Below, one piece after another: positions 9,074 to 19,039 of a stretch of 55,435 bases of DNA. The DNA is taken from contig CAMLBO010000019.1 in assembly GCA_946478305.1 (NCBI GenBank), positions 1-55,435 on the forward strand. The letters are read 5' to 3'. How positions within the stretch are numbered: the first letter of the stretch is position 1; each line of letters begins with the position of its first letter. Origin of the DNA: an uncultured Enterobacterales bacterium. GTDB lineage: Bacteria; Pseudomonadota; Gammaproteobacteria; Enterobacterales; Enterobacteriaceae. A program made the position numbers and the translations under genes. The notes under the pieces are model-generated. The model made no database searches, had not been told where the DNA came from, and saw only the letters and a list, made by a program, of their open reading frames with translations.

Positions 9074-10105
9074 ATGAATATTGATACCCAATCCTGTGTC
9101 GTTACCGGCAAAAAAGAGGTCTCCGTTGTCGATCAGCAGATCGATTATCAAGGCCAGGGAACCCTGGTTAAGGTCACCCGTGGCGGTATCTGTGGCTCGG
9201 ATCTGCATTACTACGAACACGGTCAGGTCGGCGACTTCAAAGTACGCGAAGCCATGGTGCTCGGCCATGAAGTGGTCGGCGTGGTAGAAAAATCAGACAC
9301 CGACCGCCTTAAGCCCGGCCAAAAAGTCGCACTCAACCCCAGTAATCCCTGTAAAGCCTGTAAGTACTGCCTTTCCGGTGATGAAAACCAGTGCACTACC
9401 ATGAAATTCTTCGGCAGCGCCATGTACTTCCCGCATATTAACGGCGCTTTCACGCAGTATAAAATTGTCGACAGCGATCAGTGTATTCCTTACGACAATC
9501 AGGTCAGCGACCGTCTGATGGTGTTCGCCGAACCGTTGGCCGTCGCCATTCATGCGGTCAATCAAGCCGGTGATATCAGGGGGAAAACTGTGTTTGTTTC
9601 CGGCGTCGGCCCGATTGGTTGCCTGATTGTGTTGGCGGCTATTGCCAAAGGCGCGGCAGAAGTTATCGTCACTGACCCCAGTGAACGCTGCCGTACGCTG
9701 GCGCTGGCCGTCGGCGCAACTAAAGCGCTGGATGCCGTAAACGGCGACTTCGCTGAATATCAGGCTGAAAAAGGCTATTTCAACGTCTCTTTCGATGCAT
9801 CCGGTCACCCGTCCTCCATTCGCCGCTGCCTGGAAGTGACCCGTGCACGGGGTACGTTGGTACAGGTGGGCATGGGGAGCGCAGTCAATGATTTCCCGCT
9901 GATGATGCTGATTGCCAAAGAGATTAACTGGGTCGGCAGCTTCCGTTTCACCGAAGAGTTCAATACCGCCGTGCAATGGCTGGCAAATAAGACCGTCGAT
10001 CCAATGCCGCTGCTCAGTGCCGAATTCCCCCAGGGAGATCTGGTCGAAGCGCTGGAGTTCGCGCTGGATAAGTCCAAAGCGTCAAAAGTGCAGCTGGTAT
10101 TCTGA
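9074..10105 (+). CDS. idnD: L-idonate 5-dehydrogenase
   Basis: This 343-residue zinc medium-chain dehydrogenase is strongly similar to E. coli IdnD (shared: TRGGICGSDLHYY, MVLGHEV, FFGSAMYFPH, VFAEPLAVAIHA, SGVGPIGCLIV, SFRFTEFNTAV-type region, SKVQLVF end). Catalytic zinc ligands include Cys40 and GHE. The structural zinc is held by the CKACKYCLSGDENQC loop, and the Rossmann motif is SGVGPIG. It oxidises L-idonate to 5-ketogluconate with NAD(P). The E. coli partners idnO, idnT and idnR are not adjacent, so the gene stands alone. The start at 9074 gives the family N-terminus; a longer frame from 9038 is not supported. Confidence 0.88.
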   Translation: MNIDTQSCVVTGKKEVSVVDQQIDYQGQGTLVKVTRGGICGSDLHYYEHGQVGDFKVREAMVLGHEVVGVVEKSDTDRLKPGQKVALNPSNPCKACKYCLSGDENQCTTMKFFGSAMYFPHINGAFTQYKIVDSDQCIPYDNQVSDRLMVFAEPLAVAIHAVNQAGDIRGKTVFVSGVGPIGCLIVLAAIAKGAAEVIVTDPSERCRTLALAVGATKALDAVNGDFAEYQAEKGYFNVSFDASGHPSSIRRCLEVTRARGTLVQVGMGSAVNDFPLMMLIAKEINWVGSFRFTEEFNTAVQWLANKTVDPMPLLSAEFPQGDLVEALEFALDKSKASKVQLVF

Positions 10106-10187
10106 CTCTGCTGACTGAATCACAACATTAAAACAGCGTTTCATTTTAAAGTATCCCTCTGATTTTAACGTCATGGGGATTTTTTCT

Positions 10188-10784
10188 ATGTACAAGGACA
10201 GCGCCCAAAAGCAGGTCGCACTGTTGCTGGCCGACGGATTTGAAGAAGGTGAAGCGGTGATCGTTCTGGATATTCTGGAACGTTTGGATATCCGCGTCAC
10301 CACGCTGGCCTGCCAGCAAAGCCTGACGCTGCGCAGTTATCACGGCATTCAGATGCAGGCTAACGCACAGCTTTCAGCGCAGGGTGACCGGTTTTTTGAT
10401 GCCGTTGTGATGCCCGGCGGCCCGGAGGGTTCCATGGCGCTGGCCGCGAGTCGCGACGTTGTAGAATTTGTCCGCCGTCATGACGATGCCGGTAAACTTA
10501 TCTGCCCGCTCTGCTCCGCCGCCGCACGCGTTCTGGGCGGAAATAATCTGCTCAAAGGACGCCGCTATGTCTGTTCCGGTGATTTGTACAAAGACGTCAA
10601 AGATGGCATTTACGTCAATCAATCCTTTGTCGAGGACGGTAACTTATTGAGCGGAAAAGGATTAGGGCTGGCGTTTGATTTCGCCTTCCAGCTGGCTTAT
10701 CGCCTGACCGGCAATGCCGAAGTCACCGATTTTCAGGCCGACCATATCGACTATCACCACTGGCGCGCCAACCAGGCGCTGTAA
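10188..10784 (+). CDS. DJ-1/PfpI-family protein (YajL/ThiJ-like)
   Basis: This protein of about 198 residues has the DJ-1/PfpI fold: VALLLADGFEEGEAV at the start (with the conserved Glu of the nucleophile elbow), FDAVVMPGGPEGS, and LICPLCSAAARVLG holding the reactive cysteine (position usually A-I-C-A; here P-L-C-S). Family members act as chaperones, glyoxalase/deglycase-type enzymes or peptidases; the specific role is unknown. Start 10188 is chosen because GGGGA lies 8 bases upstream; an ATG at 10173 overlaps that site. A 9-bp hairpin at 10794-10819 follows. Confidence 0.82.
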   Translation: MYKDSAQKQVALLLADGFEEGEAVIVLDILERLDIRVTTLACQQSLTLRSYHGIQMQANAQLSAQGDRFFDAVVMPGGPEGSMALAASRDVVEFVRRHDDAGKLICPLCSAAARVLGGNNLLKGRRYVCSGDLYKDVKDGIYVNQSFVEDGNLLSGKGLGLAFDFAFQLAYRLTGNAEVTDFQADHIDYHHWRANQAL

Positions 10785-10793
10785 AGTGCATTA

Positions 10794-10819
10794 AGGGGCG
10801 GAACAGGTCGTCCGCCCCT
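10794..10819 (+). terminator. Hairpin, probable weak terminator
   Basis: AGGGGCGGA (10794-10802) pairs perfectly with TCCGCCCCT (10811-10819) around an 8-nt loop. No T-tract follows, so it may terminate poorly or act as an mRNA end-protecting structure. Confidence 0.45.
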
Positions 10820-10903
10820 GTCAGCAGGATGTCCGTTTTTGGCATGTCCGCTGCAACTATTCAGGTGCACACTGGTTTAACACCCACCAGATGGAGTCTG
10901 AAA

Positions 10904-11458
10904 ATGACCAAAGCCGCCCTGTTAAATATTGATACCCAACGTTCGTTCGAACACCGTCCGTTCTGGCAAGAAGAGGACTTACCCGCTTTCCAACGCGCCC
11001 TGACCCGCCTGATTGACGGCTGTCAGACGCGCGGCGTACCGGTGATTGATGTATTCCACGTCAATCCTGAAGGGGTGTTTTCACTGGAGTCCGGGCTGGT
11101 GACACCGATGGCCTTCCTCAGCCATACACCGCAGAAAACCGTTCATAAACATGTTCACAACGCGCTGCTGGAGTCCGGTCTGGATGCCTGGCTGCGCGAA
11201 CAGGGTATCTCCCATCTGATCATTGCCGGGCTACGCACCGAGCAGTGCTGTGAGACCACCACCCGTGTGGCATCCGATATTGGCTATAAAGTGACATTCG
11301 TGACTGAAGCGACCATGACCTTCCCGATGACCCACACCAGTGGCGAAACCTTCTCTACCGCGTCGATCAAACGTCATACCGAGCTGGTGCTGGCTGATCG
11401 TTTCGCGACCCTCACCGACGTTGACGGCGCACTGGCGCAGCTGGACCAGGCTGTGTGA
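10904..11458 (+). CDS. Isochorismatase-family cysteine hydrolase
   Basis: This 184-residue single-domain hydrolase has the catalytic Asp in ALLNIDTQRSF, a conserved Lys near HKHVHNALLESGL, and the nucleophilic Cys in GLRTEQCCETTTRVASDIGY. This is the Asp-Lys-Cys triad of the isochorismatase/nicotinamidase superfamily. A GlxA-type regulator follows 37 bases downstream on the same strand, so the two likely form one unit in which the regulator senses a related substrate. The exact substrate is unknown. The start at 10904 follows GGAGTCTGAAA; the longer open frame to 10829 lacks a ribosome site. Confidence 0.82.
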   Translation: MTKAALLNIDTQRSFEHRPFWQEEDLPAFQRALTRLIDGCQTRGVPVIDVFHVNPEGVFSLESGLVTPMAFLSHTPQKTVHKHVHNALLESGLDAWLREQGISHLIIAGLRTEQCCETTTRVASDIGYKVTFVTEATMTFPMTHTSGETFSTASIKRHTELVLADRFATLTDVDGALAQLDQAV

Positions 11459-11495
11459 AGATGGTGTTTCACAGCCGATCCATAAAGAGATTTGT

Positions 11496-12416
11496 ATGGC
11501 ACAGGACATCTATTTCGTCACGCTGCCGGGCGTCATGGCACTCGATCTGACAGGTCCGGCCGAAGCGCTGAGGCTGGCCGGGGCGTTTCGCCTGCATTAC
11601 GTGAGCCCGCAGGCAGAAGCCGAGATGTCCACCGGTCTGGTGGTCGGGCGGCTGCAACCGTTGCCGCAAAGCCTTGCGCCCGGCAGCATTATTATCGTGC
11701 CAGGCGTTGATCACTCGGCAGAAAACTTCGCCACACCGGTTGCGGCGGTGGCACGCGACTGGCTCAGGCAGCAAAAATCGGCCATCGAATGTGGCGACGT
11801 GACGCTGGTGTGTATTTGCTCCGGCAGCCTGCTGGCCGGTAAGGCCGGTTTACTCGACGGCTACCAGTGCACCACGCATCATGATGTGATAGCCCGCCTG
11901 CGCCAGCAGGTCCCCACTGCCCAGGTGAAAGATAACCGCATCTTCGTCGAAGACCGGTTTGTCCTGACCAGCGCAGGCATTACCGCAGGCATTGACCTTT
12001 CGTTGCATATTATTACCCGCCGTTTAGGCGCGCAGGTTGCGCTGGAAGTGGCCCGCGAGATGGTGGTCTATTTCCGCCGTGCAGGCGATGACCCTCAACT
12101 GTCGCCGTGGTTGCGTTACCGCAATCACCTGCACCCGGCCGTTCATCGCGCGCAAAATCTGATGGCCGCGACGCCGGAATCCTCATGGCTGGTCGAAGAG
12201 GTCGCCGCCAAGTCCCACGTCAGCAGCCGCCATCTCACCCGCCTGTTCAGGCAACATTTAGGGATCAGCGTGCGTGACTACCATGAACAACTGCGCATCG
12301 CAGTTGCGCACCAGCGCCTGCAACAGGGTTTAGGAATTGAGAAAGCCGCATTGGCCGCAGGTTTCACGTCAGCAAGGCAGTTCAGACGGGCGCAAGAGAG
12401 ATGGGAAGAGCGTTAA
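11496..12416 (+). CDS. GlxA-family AraC-type transcriptional regulator
   Basis: This 306-residue protein joins a DJ-1/PfpI-like sensor (about 1-180; IYFVTLPGVMALDLTGPAEALRLAG, VTLVCICSGSLLAGKAGLLDG, TSAGITAGIDLSLHII) to a C-terminal AraC-type double HTH (about 205-306; VEEVAAKSHVSSRHLTRLFRQHLGISVRDYHEQLRI and the second helix-turn-helix KAALAAGFTSARQFRRAQ). The sensor keeps a Cys at the nucleophile elbow but regulators of this family are usually not enzymes. It sits right after the isochorismatase-type hydrolase and probably controls it. Its stop overlaps the stop of the convergent wecH by 4 bases. Confidence 0.88.
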   Translation: MAQDIYFVTLPGVMALDLTGPAEALRLAGAFRLHYVSPQAEAEMSTGLVVGRLQPLPQSLAPGSIIIVPGVDHSAENFATPVAAVARDWLRQQKSAIECGDVTLVCICSGSLLAGKAGLLDGYQCTTHHDVIARLRQQVPTAQVKDNRIFVEDRFVLTSAGITAGIDLSLHIITRRLGAQVALEVAREMVVYFRRAGDDPQLSPWLRYRNHLHPAVHRAQNLMAATPESSWLVEEVAAKSHVSSRHLTRLFRQHLGISVRDYHEQLRIAVAHQRLQQGLGIEKAALAAGFTSARQFRRAQERWEER

Positions 12417-13408
12417 CTCACCCATCTCTGCCGGTCAATTTTCCCCAGCAGAATGGCCAGCATCAGGCTACCGAACAGGCCGCAGGTAAAGAGGAAAGCG
12501 ATGTTGACCAACGGCCATTGGGGGAAACCAAGACGTGCGGCACGCAGGCTGATAATGATCAGCGCATGAAAACCGTATATTGCCAGCGAGTGGCGGGAAA
12601 TCAGGGAAAATCCCGGCAAGATCCGTGCAGATAGCGTGTTTTTAAACAACACGAACAACGACATAGCACTGAGAAACACCAGCGGACCGCAGTACACATA
12701 GAAGGTATCGGCGAAGTTCTGATTAATCAGCGACTGATGGCGTGTTCCCCATGCAATACCCAGCGTGCTAATGACAAACAGGCTACCGGCCGCTACTGTG
12801 ATACCTGTTTTTTGAGTATTGATCATGCCAATAGCACGCCCCATCAGCGCATACAGCAAATAATAGAAAGTATCGCCCCCTATATAGAGATCAACCGGGA
12901 AAAGATGCACGCCCTGCCAGCTGATAACCGGTAGCTGCGGATTAGCCAATACGCCCAGTACAATGCCCGCCACCAGCACATAACGTCCTGCCATCTCTTT
13001 AACCTTGATAAAAGGAGAAAGCAGATAGATCACCACTATCGCGTAAAAAAACCAAAGGTGATAAAAAACCGGCTTTTCCAGAATATGCTTCAGTGAGGGC
13101 CAAAAACCGATGTTTGTCAGGCTGTAGATATAAATCAGCGACACCACGCTGTAAAACAGCAGGCACAACCAGATGCGCAGAAAATGGCGTTTTGCGGCAC
13201 TTTTTTCACCGAAAAAAAGGTAACCAGAGATCATAAAAAACAGCGGCACACAGACACGGGAGGCAGAGTTGAGCAGATTTGCTACCGTCCACTCTACCTC
13301 ATGAATAGACTGAAAATTGACGACCTGTGCAGTACTGGCGTGGATCATGACTACCATCATACAGGCCATCGCCCGCAGGTTATCTATCCAGCTGATTTTC
13401 TGACTCAT
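12413..13408 (-). CDS. wecH: WecH-type O-acetyltransferase, membrane protein
   Basis: This 331-residue protein of the acyltransferase-3 family has about ten membrane helices. It is close to E. coli WecH (YiaH), which O-acetylates N-acetylglucosamine in enterobacterial common antigen. Shared stretches include KISWIDNLRAMACMMVVMIH (with the catalytic His at its end), NSASRVCVPLFFMISGYLFFGE, KPVFYHLWFFYAIVVIYL, GDTFYYLLY, ISRHSLAIYGFHALII. In E. coli the gene lies beside glyQ; here it is 27 kb away, convergent with the GlxA-type regulator gene and overlapping its stop by 4 bp. Confidence 0.88.
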   Translation of the reverse strand: MSQKISWIDNLRAMACMMVVMIHASTAQVVNFQSIHEVEWTVANLLNSASRVCVPLFFMISGYLFFGEKSAAKRHFLRIWLCLLFYSVVSLIYIYSLTNIGFWPSLKHILEKPVFYHLWFFYAIVVIYLLSPFIKVKEMAGRYVLVAGIVLGVLANPQLPVISWQGVHLFPVDLYIGGDTFYYLLYALMGRAIGMINTQKTGITVAAGSLFVISTLGIAWGTRHQSLINQNFADTFYVYCGPLVFLSAMSLFVLFKNTLSARILPGFSLISRHSLAIYGFHALIIISLRAARLGFPQWPLVNIAFLFTCGLFGSLMLAILLGKIDRQRWVS

Positions 13409-13683
13409 CGACCACGCATTCCTTCTCCTGACGGCTATTATTTCACTCTGTTTGCAGGGTAGACAGCTTTGCGACCATGAACAACCGATAAAAACCTAAA
13501 TCGCCCACTCTCAGAAAGTGCTTAACCTCACAAAGGGTGATTGCACTACGGTCAAAAAATCGGCAAAATAGCCGCCATTACTGCCTCCGCCTGCGTTACC
13601 CGCCCGGACAGTCCCTATTTTCCTGCTACTTATTTTCTCATTAAGAGCCAAATAATTAGCCTTACGTCTGTGAAATAACAACA

Positions 13684-14922
13684 ATGCATAACTCTCCAAA
13701 TACTGCGTCCCTTCTGGGCCGGCGGGCGCTTTTGTTCCCTCTTTGCCTGGTGCTTTTTGAATTCGCCACTTATATCGGCAACGATATGATTCAACCCGGC
13801 ATGCTGGCCGTGGTCGCGGGTTTCAACGCCGGGGAAGAGTGGGTACCGACGTCAATGACCGCCTATTTAGCCGGCGGCATGTTCCTGCAATGGCTGCTCG
13901 GGCCACTGTCCGACCGCCGCGGGCGTCGCCCGGTGATGCTGGCCGGTGTGGGCTTTTTCACCGTCACCTGTCTGGCGATTCTGTTCGTACAGAGCATCGA
14001 ACAGTTTATGGTGATGCGCTTTTTGCAGGGCATCAGCCTGTGCTTTATCGGCGCGGTGGGCTACGCGGCGATTCAGGAATCTTTCGAAGAGTCGGTGTGT
14101 ATTAAAATCACCGCCATGATGGCCAACGTGGCGCTGATCGCGCCGCTGCTTGGGCCGCTGGCTGGTGCCGCACTGGTACAATTCGCGCCGTGGGAAACCA
14201 TGTTTGTGCTGTTCGCCGTTCTGGCCGCCATTGCCTTCTGGGGCTTGTGGAAATCCATGCCAGAAACCGCCTCGCGCCTTGGCGAAGCCTTCTCGATGAA
14301 AAGCCTGTGGAAAGACTATAAAGAGGTGCTGAGAAACCGTCAGTTCCTGTGTGGCGCTCTGGCGATTGGTTTTGCCAGCCTGCCGCTGCTGGCGTGGATT
14401 GCGCAGTCACCGGTGATTTTAATCAGCGGCGAAGGCCTGCCTCCGTTCGAATATGGCCTGTTGCAAGTGCCGATTTTTGGCGCGCTGATTGTGGGTAACA
14501 TCACGCTGGCCAAGCTGACCGGTAAACGCAGCGTCGAGCAACTCATCAAACTCGGCGCAGGCCCGATGGTGCTCGGCTTAGTGATCGCCGCCGCCGCGAC
14601 CCTGCTATCCGGCCACGCCTACCTGTGGATGACCGCCGGGCTGAGCTTCTACGCCTTCGGTATCGGCGTGGCGAACGCCGGTCTTTACCGTCTGACGCTG
14701 TTCTCCAGCACCATGAGCAAAGGCACGGTTTCCGCCGCAATGGGGATGATCAGCATGATGGTGTTCACGCTGGGTATCGAACTGGCAAAAGTGGCGTACG
14801 TCGGGGGTGGCAGCGGGTTATTCAATCTGTTCAACCTGATCAGCGGCCTGTGCTGGCTGGCACTGGTGGCGGTGTTTATCCGCCGCCGTCAGGTGTTTGT
14901 CGCACCAAATAACGCGGCGTGA
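13684..14922 (+). CDS. mdfA: MdfA multidrug/H+ antiporter
   Basis: This 412-residue 12-helix MFS exporter is close to E. coli MdfA (shared: [88 protein letters not shown]). The membrane acidic residues needed for broad substrate recognition and proton coupling, Glu26 and Asp34, are both present at the E. coli positions. MdfA exports cationic and neutral drugs and contributes to alkaline pH tolerance. It is monocistronic; a 275-bp untranslated/upstream region precedes it. Confidence 0.92.
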   Translation: MHNSPNTASLLGRRALLFPLCLVLFEFATYIGNDMIQPGMLAVVAGFNAGEEWVPTSMTAYLAGGMFLQWLLGPLSDRRGRRPVMLAGVGFFTVTCLAILFVQSIEQFMVMRFLQGISLCFIGAVGYAAIQESFEESVCIKITAMMANVALIAPLLGPLAGAALVQFAPWETMFVLFAVLAAIAFWGLWKSMPETASRLGEAFSMKSLWKDYKEVLRNRQFLCGALAIGFASLPLLAWIAQSPVILISGEGLPPFEYGLLQVPIFGALIVGNITLAKLTGKRSVEQLIKLGAGPMVLGLVIAAAATLLSGHAYLWMTAGLSFYAFGIGVANAGLYRLTLFSSTMSKGTVSAAMGMISMMVFTLGIELAKVAYVGGGSGLFNLFNLISGLCWLALVAVFIRRRQVFVAPNNAA

Positions 14923-14923
14923 A

Positions 14924-14956
14924 GCCAATAACACCCTGGCAAAGGGTGTTATTGGC
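14924..14956. terminator. 14-bp perfect inverted repeat after mdfA
   Basis: GCCAATAACACCCT (14924-14937) pairs without mismatch to AGGGTGTTATTGGC (14943-14956) with a 5-nt loop, starting 2 bases after the mdfA stop. No T-run follows, so it is either a non-canonical terminator or a transcript 3'-end stabiliser. Confidence 0.6.
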
Positions 14957-14990
14957 ATGTCGTTAAATCTCTGGCGCAGCGAGTTTCAGT

Positions 14991-15058
14991 GCGGACAGCG
15001 CGCAGCACCCGGAGCGTACTTAAGGTCCGTGAGGAGTGCGAGTCCTGCCCAAGCTGAA
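14991..15058. repeat. Intergenic repeat-like element between mdfA and aldB (candidate)
   Basis: The stretch around GCGCAGCACCCGGAGCGTAC, then TTAAGGTCCGTGAGGAGTGC and GAGTCCTGCCC resembles, from memory, a dispersed intergenic element seen in Serratia and related genomes with a central CGTAC/GTACG hairpin. This copy has a degenerate central stem. It lies in the 3' region of aldB on the minus strand. No second copy was found in this window. Confidence 0.4.
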
Positions 15059-15072
15059 CATTGCAAGCAGAC

Positions 15073-16611
15073 TCAGAAAAGGCCCATTGGCTTATCTGAA
15101 TAACTGACCAACAGGCACTTGGTCTGCTGATAGTGATCCAGCATCATCTTGTGCGTCTCGCGCCCGATGCCTGACTGCTTGTAACCGCCAAAGGCCGCAT
15201 GAGCCGGATAGGCGTGGTAACAGTTGGTCCATACACGCCCGGCCTGCAAATTACGCCCCATGTGATAGGCCACGTTGCCGTCGCGGCTCCAGACGCCCGC
15301 CCCCAGCCCGTACGCCGTGTCATTGGCGATATCCAGCGCTTCTTTCATATCCTTAAAGGTTGTTACCGCCAGCACCGGTCCAAAAATCTCCTCCTGGAAT
15401 ACCCGCATGCTGTTTTTACCCAGCAGGATAGTCGGTTGCAGGTAGTAGCCTTCGTTGAGCGCCCCTTCCAGTTTTTTCTTCGCGCCACCGGTCAGCACCT
15501 GAGCGCCCTCTTTTTTACCGATTTCGATGTAATCCAGAATGGTTTTCATCTGCCCGGCAGAGACCTGCGCGCCCATCTGCGTTTCGGCGTCCAGTGGGTT
15601 GCCGGTTTTGATGGCTTCGACGCGTTTGATGGCCCTTTCCATAAAGCGTTCGTAAATCGACTCCTGCACCAACGCCCGGCTCGGGCAGGTACAGACCTCG
15701 CCCTGATTAAAGGCAAACAGCGTAAAGCCTTCCAGCGCTTTGTCGAAGAAGGAGTCCTCTTTGTCCATGACGTCGGCGAAGAAGATATTCGGGGATTTAC
15801 CGCCCAGCTCCAGTGTAGCCGGGATCAGATTCTGCGCCGCGTAACCGGCAATCTGCTGGCCCACTTCGGTGGAGCCGGTAAAGGCCACTTTGGCGATGCG
15901 TTTGGAGGTTGCCAGATATTCGCCGATCTCGCCGCCCGCGCCGTTGACGACGTTGATCACGCCCGGCGGGAGAATATCTTTCACCAGATCCATCAGCAGC
16001 AGCACAGACAGCGGCGTCAGTTTGGCAGGTTTGAGCACAATACAGTTGCCGGCGGCCAGCGCCGGGGCCATTTTCCAGCAGGCCATCAGCAGCGGGAAGT
16101 TCCAGGGAATAATCTGCGCCACGACGCCGAGCGGTTCATGGAAATGGTAGGCCACGGTTTCACTGTCGATTTCACTGATCCCGCCTTCCTGGGCCCGCAC
16201 GCAGGCGGCAAAGTAGCGAAAATGGTCGATAGCCAGCGGTACATCAGCACCGGTGGTTTCGCGGATCGGTTTGCCGTTGTCCCAGGTTTCAGCATTGGCC
16301 AACAGTTCAAGGTTCTGCTCCATGCGGTCAGCCACGCGGTTTAAAATATTGGCGCGCTCCTGCACTGAACGTTTACCCCAGGCGGCTTTGGCGTCGTGCG
16401 CAGCATCCAACGCCAGTTCAACATCTTCTTTGCTGGAGCTGGCGACTTCACACAGGGCTTCGCCGGTGATCGGTGTCAGGTTGGAATAATATTCCCCCTT
16501 TACCGGCGCGACCCATTCGCCGCCAATAAAGTTGTCGTAGCGTTTTTGCAGTTTGAGTGGAAAACCGTTCTCTTCCGGTTTAACCGCCTGAGGGTTTTTG
16601 TCGTAAGCCAT
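15073..16611 (-). CDS. aldB: Aldehyde dehydrogenase AldB
   Basis: This 512-residue NAD(P)-dependent aldehyde dehydrogenase is of the AldB/ExaC group. The coenzyme region has [24 protein letters not shown] and [11 protein letters not shown]. The general-base Glu lies in [11 protein letters not shown], and the catalytic Cys is Cys307 in [12 protein letters not shown]. coli AldB oxidises acetaldehyde and related aldehydes in stationary phase. The gene is followed on the same strand by the repeat-like element at 14991-15058. In E. coli aldB lies close to yibF, as it does here. Confidence 0.9.
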   Translation of the reverse strand: MAYDKNPQAVKPEENGFPLKLQKRYDNFIGGEWVAPVKGEYYSNLTPITGEALCEVASSSKEDVELALDAAHDAKAAWGKRSVQERANILNRVADRMEQNLELLANAETWDNGKPIRETTGADVPLAIDHFRYFAACVRAQEGGISEIDSETVAYHFHEPLGVVAQIIPWNFPLLMACWKMAPALAAGNCIVLKPAKLTPLSVLLLMDLVKDILPPGVINVVNGAGGEIGEYLATSKRIAKVAFTGSTEVGQQIAGYAAQNLIPATLELGGKSPNIFFADVMDKEDSFFDKALEGFTLFAFNQGEVCTCPSRALVQESIYERFMERAIKRVEAIKTGNPLDAETQMGAQVSAGQMKTILDYIEIGKKEGAQVLTGGAKKKLEGALNEGYYLQPTILLGKNSMRVFQEEIFGPVLAVTTFKDMKEALDIANDTAYGLGAGVWSRDGNVAYHMGRNLQAGRVWTNCYHAYPAHAAFGGYKQSGIGRETHKMMLDHYQQTKCLLVSYSDKPMGLF

Positions 16612-16771
16612 AATGGTGATCCTTATGCAGCATGATGCGATGGGTGCGAAACTTTGCTCGCTACATCAAGCGTAGGCGGACAAAAAACAACCTGAGGGAT
16701 GTAAAGAAAACTCTTCGAGCCGCCTCACAACTTTCGGGCAGGAGGCGCACGAAAAGAGGAGGCAGGCCGGA

Positions 16772-17377
16772 TTATGCAGGAGTAGTCTGGGCGAAACTTT
16801 CACGCTGAAACAGGCGTTCCACCAGCGATATCAGCGTCGGATGTTCGACGCACCAGCCGGGCGCAACGCGGCGAAAATTGAGATAACCGATGCAACAGGC
16901 GACAGCGATATCAGCGACATTGAGGCTCTCGCCGTTGAGCAAGGTGCGGTTTTTGGCATGCTGCTCAAGAGCATCAAGACCGCGTAACAGCTTTTCCCGC
17001 TGACGGATAACCCAGGCCTCGTTGCGCTTATCCGCATCACGCTTGCTTTCCAGCACCAGCGCTACGGCCGCATCGGTGACACCATCAGCCAGTGCTTCGA
17101 TTTGCCTCACCCGCAGGGCTTCCAGCGGCTGCCACGGCAGCAGCGTTGGGGAGACATTGAGCAGCTCGATAAACTGAACGATGATCGGCGAATCAAAAAA
17201 TATTTCTCCTTCGTCGGTAACCAGCGCAGGAACCTTCCCCAGCGGGTTAAATTGGGTGACTTTGCTGTCCGGCCCGGCGGGCGGATCGTTGACGAAATCA
17301 AACGCGATGCCCTTTTCCAGCAACATCACGGAGATTTTGCGCACATAAGGACTGGTGTAGCTACCGATCAACTTCAT
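16772..17377 (-). CDS. yibF: Glutathione S-transferase homologue YibF
   Basis: This 201-residue protein is close to E. coli YibF (shared: [79 protein letters not shown]). The N-terminal thioredoxin fold has the Ser-Pro glutathione site motif (SYTSPYV) and FDSPII at the gamma-glutamyl site; the C-terminal domain is helical. Enzymatic role in vivo is unclear. Start is ATG at 17377 (a TTG one codon earlier is less likely). Confidence 0.9.
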   Translation of the reverse strand: MKLIGSYTSPYVRKISVMLLEKGIAFDFVNDPPAGPDSKVTQFNPLGKVPALVTDEGEIFFDSPIIVQFIELLNVSPTLLPWQPLEALRVRQIEALADGVTDAAVALVLESKRDADKRNEAWVIRQREKLLRGLDALEQHAKNRTLLNGESLNVADIAVACCIGYLNFRRVAPGWCVEHPTLISLVERLFQRESFAQTTPA

Positions 17378-17415
17378 CAAACCCTCCGTTTTTTCTCAAA
17401 GCCTGATGTAAAGCT

Positions 17416-17450
17416 AGCAGCCACACACTGTTTTACCAGTACGGGCTGCT
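17416..17450 (-). terminator. Hairpin after fdhE, possible terminator
   Basis: AGCAGCC (17416-17422) pairs with GGCTGCT (17444-17450), and inside it ACTG pairs with CAGT around a short loop. It lies just past the fdhE stop, before yibF. No strong T-tract follows on the minus strand. Confidence 0.4.
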
Positions 17451-17462
17451 CACTTTACGACG

Positions 17463-18392
17463 TTACGAGGCTGGGAACAGGAACGGATTGAGGCTGCTGC
17501 TGGCCAAGCCTTTTTCTTCCATGCGTTGGTCGAGCCACAACGTAGCCAGATCGTCAGCCACGGCGTCAGCCCGCGGATCCTGTTCCTGATAAATGACTTT
17601 CAGATAGGAGCCACAGTCATCACAGGCTTCAGCTTTTACCACGGCATGTTCGCTGTTGGTTGAGCCGTCCTGCAAAGACCAGTAGTGCAGTTTTTCCATC
17701 TCTTCGCAGTTACTGCACTTGGCACGCACCACATGCCACTCGGTTTCACACAGGCTGCAATGCAGATAACGCAAACCTGTAATGGCACCCAGCGTCACCA
17801 CGCCGGAGACGGGCAGGCTGGCGCAAACCGGGCAGAACTGGCGATTTTCACCATACTCCGCACGACCCACGCCTTTGATCTGCGCAGCCATCTGCCCCCA
17901 GTAGAGGGATAACGCGGCCCAAATAAACGGCGCTTTATCGGCAGGAACATGCTTAAAATCCTGATTCAGCAACTGCGTCGCCATCATTTCACGTTGAAGA
18001 CTCGGCGAGTGTTCAAGGCGCTCCAGCACCAGACGTACCGGCTCCGATGCACCCGGTTTTAGCGCGGCAATCAGTGCATCAAGCAACTTCAGCCAGTGAG
18101 GCGTACGCGGGAACAACGTGCAGTCGAGCGGCGGTGTACCGGCGGCTTTCTGCAAACCATCGCTGAGATCGATTTCCAGCGGGAATTCATTCAGCACGTG
18201 CTGCTGTGCCTCACAAATCGACGCCGAAAAATTCAGATAGTCGTCCAGCGGGCTCTCTGCTGCCAGCTGTCGCAGCCGATCTGCCCGCCGCTGATACAGG
18301 GTTTTCAGGTTGGGGAACAGTAGCGGCGGAATACTTCCCGCCGGATTATTGTTCGTTGCCAGCTGATCTTCTGGAACAATGCGGATACTCAT
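17463..18392 (-). CDS. fdhE: Formate dehydrogenase accessory protein FdhE
   Basis: This is a 309-residue cytoplasmic maturation factor. The C-terminal half carries four Cys-x-x-Cys pairs (CPVC, CSLC, CSNC, CDDC), which bind iron in rubredoxin-like fashion in the E. coli protein. FdhE binds the formate dehydrogenase catalytic subunit before Tat export. It is the last gene of fdoG-fdoH-fdoI-fdhE; its ATG overlaps the fdoI stop by one base (TGATG), indicating translational coupling. Confidence 0.93.
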   Translation of the reverse strand: MSIRIVPEDQLATNNNPAGSIPPLLFPNLKTLYQRRADRLRQLAAESPLDDYLNFSASICEAQQHVLNEFPLEIDLSDGLQKAAGTPPLDCTLFPRTPHWLKLLDALIAALKPGASEPVRLVLERLEHSPSLQREMMATQLLNQDFKHVPADKAPFIWAALSLYWGQMAAQIKGVGRAEYGENRQFCPVCASLPVSGVVTLGAITGLRYLHCSLCETEWHVVRAKCSNCEEMEKLHYWSLQDGSTNSEHAVVKAEACDDCGSYLKVIYQEQDPRADAVADDLATLWLDQRMEEKGLASSSLNPFLFPAS

Positions 18393-19039
18393 CAGGCTTT
18401 CTTCTCGTTTTCTTCTTTTTTCTGCTTAGCCAGTACCTCGCGATACCAGCGCGGATGATGATATTTCGCCCATGATGCCGGTACTTTGCCGTGCGTCATG
18501 GCCGTAATAGAGCCTTTTGCCCAGGTCGCCGCATACACGTGCATGATGATAACCAGAATCAGCCCGATACCCGCCAGAGAGTGCACCAGCAGTGCCAGAC
18601 GGATCAGCGGGATCGGGAAGAAATCCGCGAACCACGGACGCCAGATAATGACGCCGCTGGCCATCAGCAAGACCAGGCAACCGATCGCCGCCCAGAACAC
18701 GCATTTCTGGCCGAAGTTATAGCGTCCGGTATCACCCACTTCATGATTGGTCAGCACCTTGCCAATATTTTTCGCCCACACAATGTCATCTTTTTCCGGC
18801 AGGTTGTGCTTCCAGTAACGAAAGAACATCCCGAGGAAAGAGAGGAACATCACCACGCCGAAGAACGGATGGAGAATACGCGCCAGCTGCGGTGTGCCAA
18901 AAATATTCATCAACCAGTTAAACGACGGGAAGAAGAAGCCCAGCCCACTGAGCGCGAGAGTCACAAAGCAAAAAGCCACGATCCAGTGATTGAGGCGTTC
19001 CGGCAGGCTATAGCGCTGGATTAACTGCTCTTTTTTCAT
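18392..19039 (-). CDS. fdoI: Formate dehydrogenase-O, cytochrome b556 subunit
   Basis: This 215-residue membrane subunit has four predicted helices. Haem-ligating histidines are expected in [22 protein letters not shown] and [26 protein letters not shown]. It anchors the enzyme on the periplasmic face and passes electrons to quinone. It overlaps fdoH by 4 bases (ATGA) and fdhE by 1 base. The C-terminus is lysine/glutamate-rich ([10 protein letters not shown]), slightly longer and more charged than I recall for E. coli FdoI. Confidence 0.93.
   Translation of the reverse strand: MKKEQLIQRYSLPERLNHWIVAFCFVTLALSGLGFFFPSFNWLMNIFGTPQLARILHPFFGVVMFLSFLGMFFRYWKHNLPEKDDIVWAKNIGKVLTNHEVGDTGRYNFGQKCVFWAAIGCLVLLMASGVIIWRPWFADFFPIPLIRLALLVHSLAGIGLILVIIMHVYAATWAKGSITAMTHGKVPASWAKYHHPRWYREVLAKQKKEENEKKA

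Noticed and set aside
14957-15072. tRNA or small RNA gene between mdfA and aldB
   Set aside because: No cloverleaf or TPsiC-like arm could be formed; the dispersed-repeat reading explains the sequence better.
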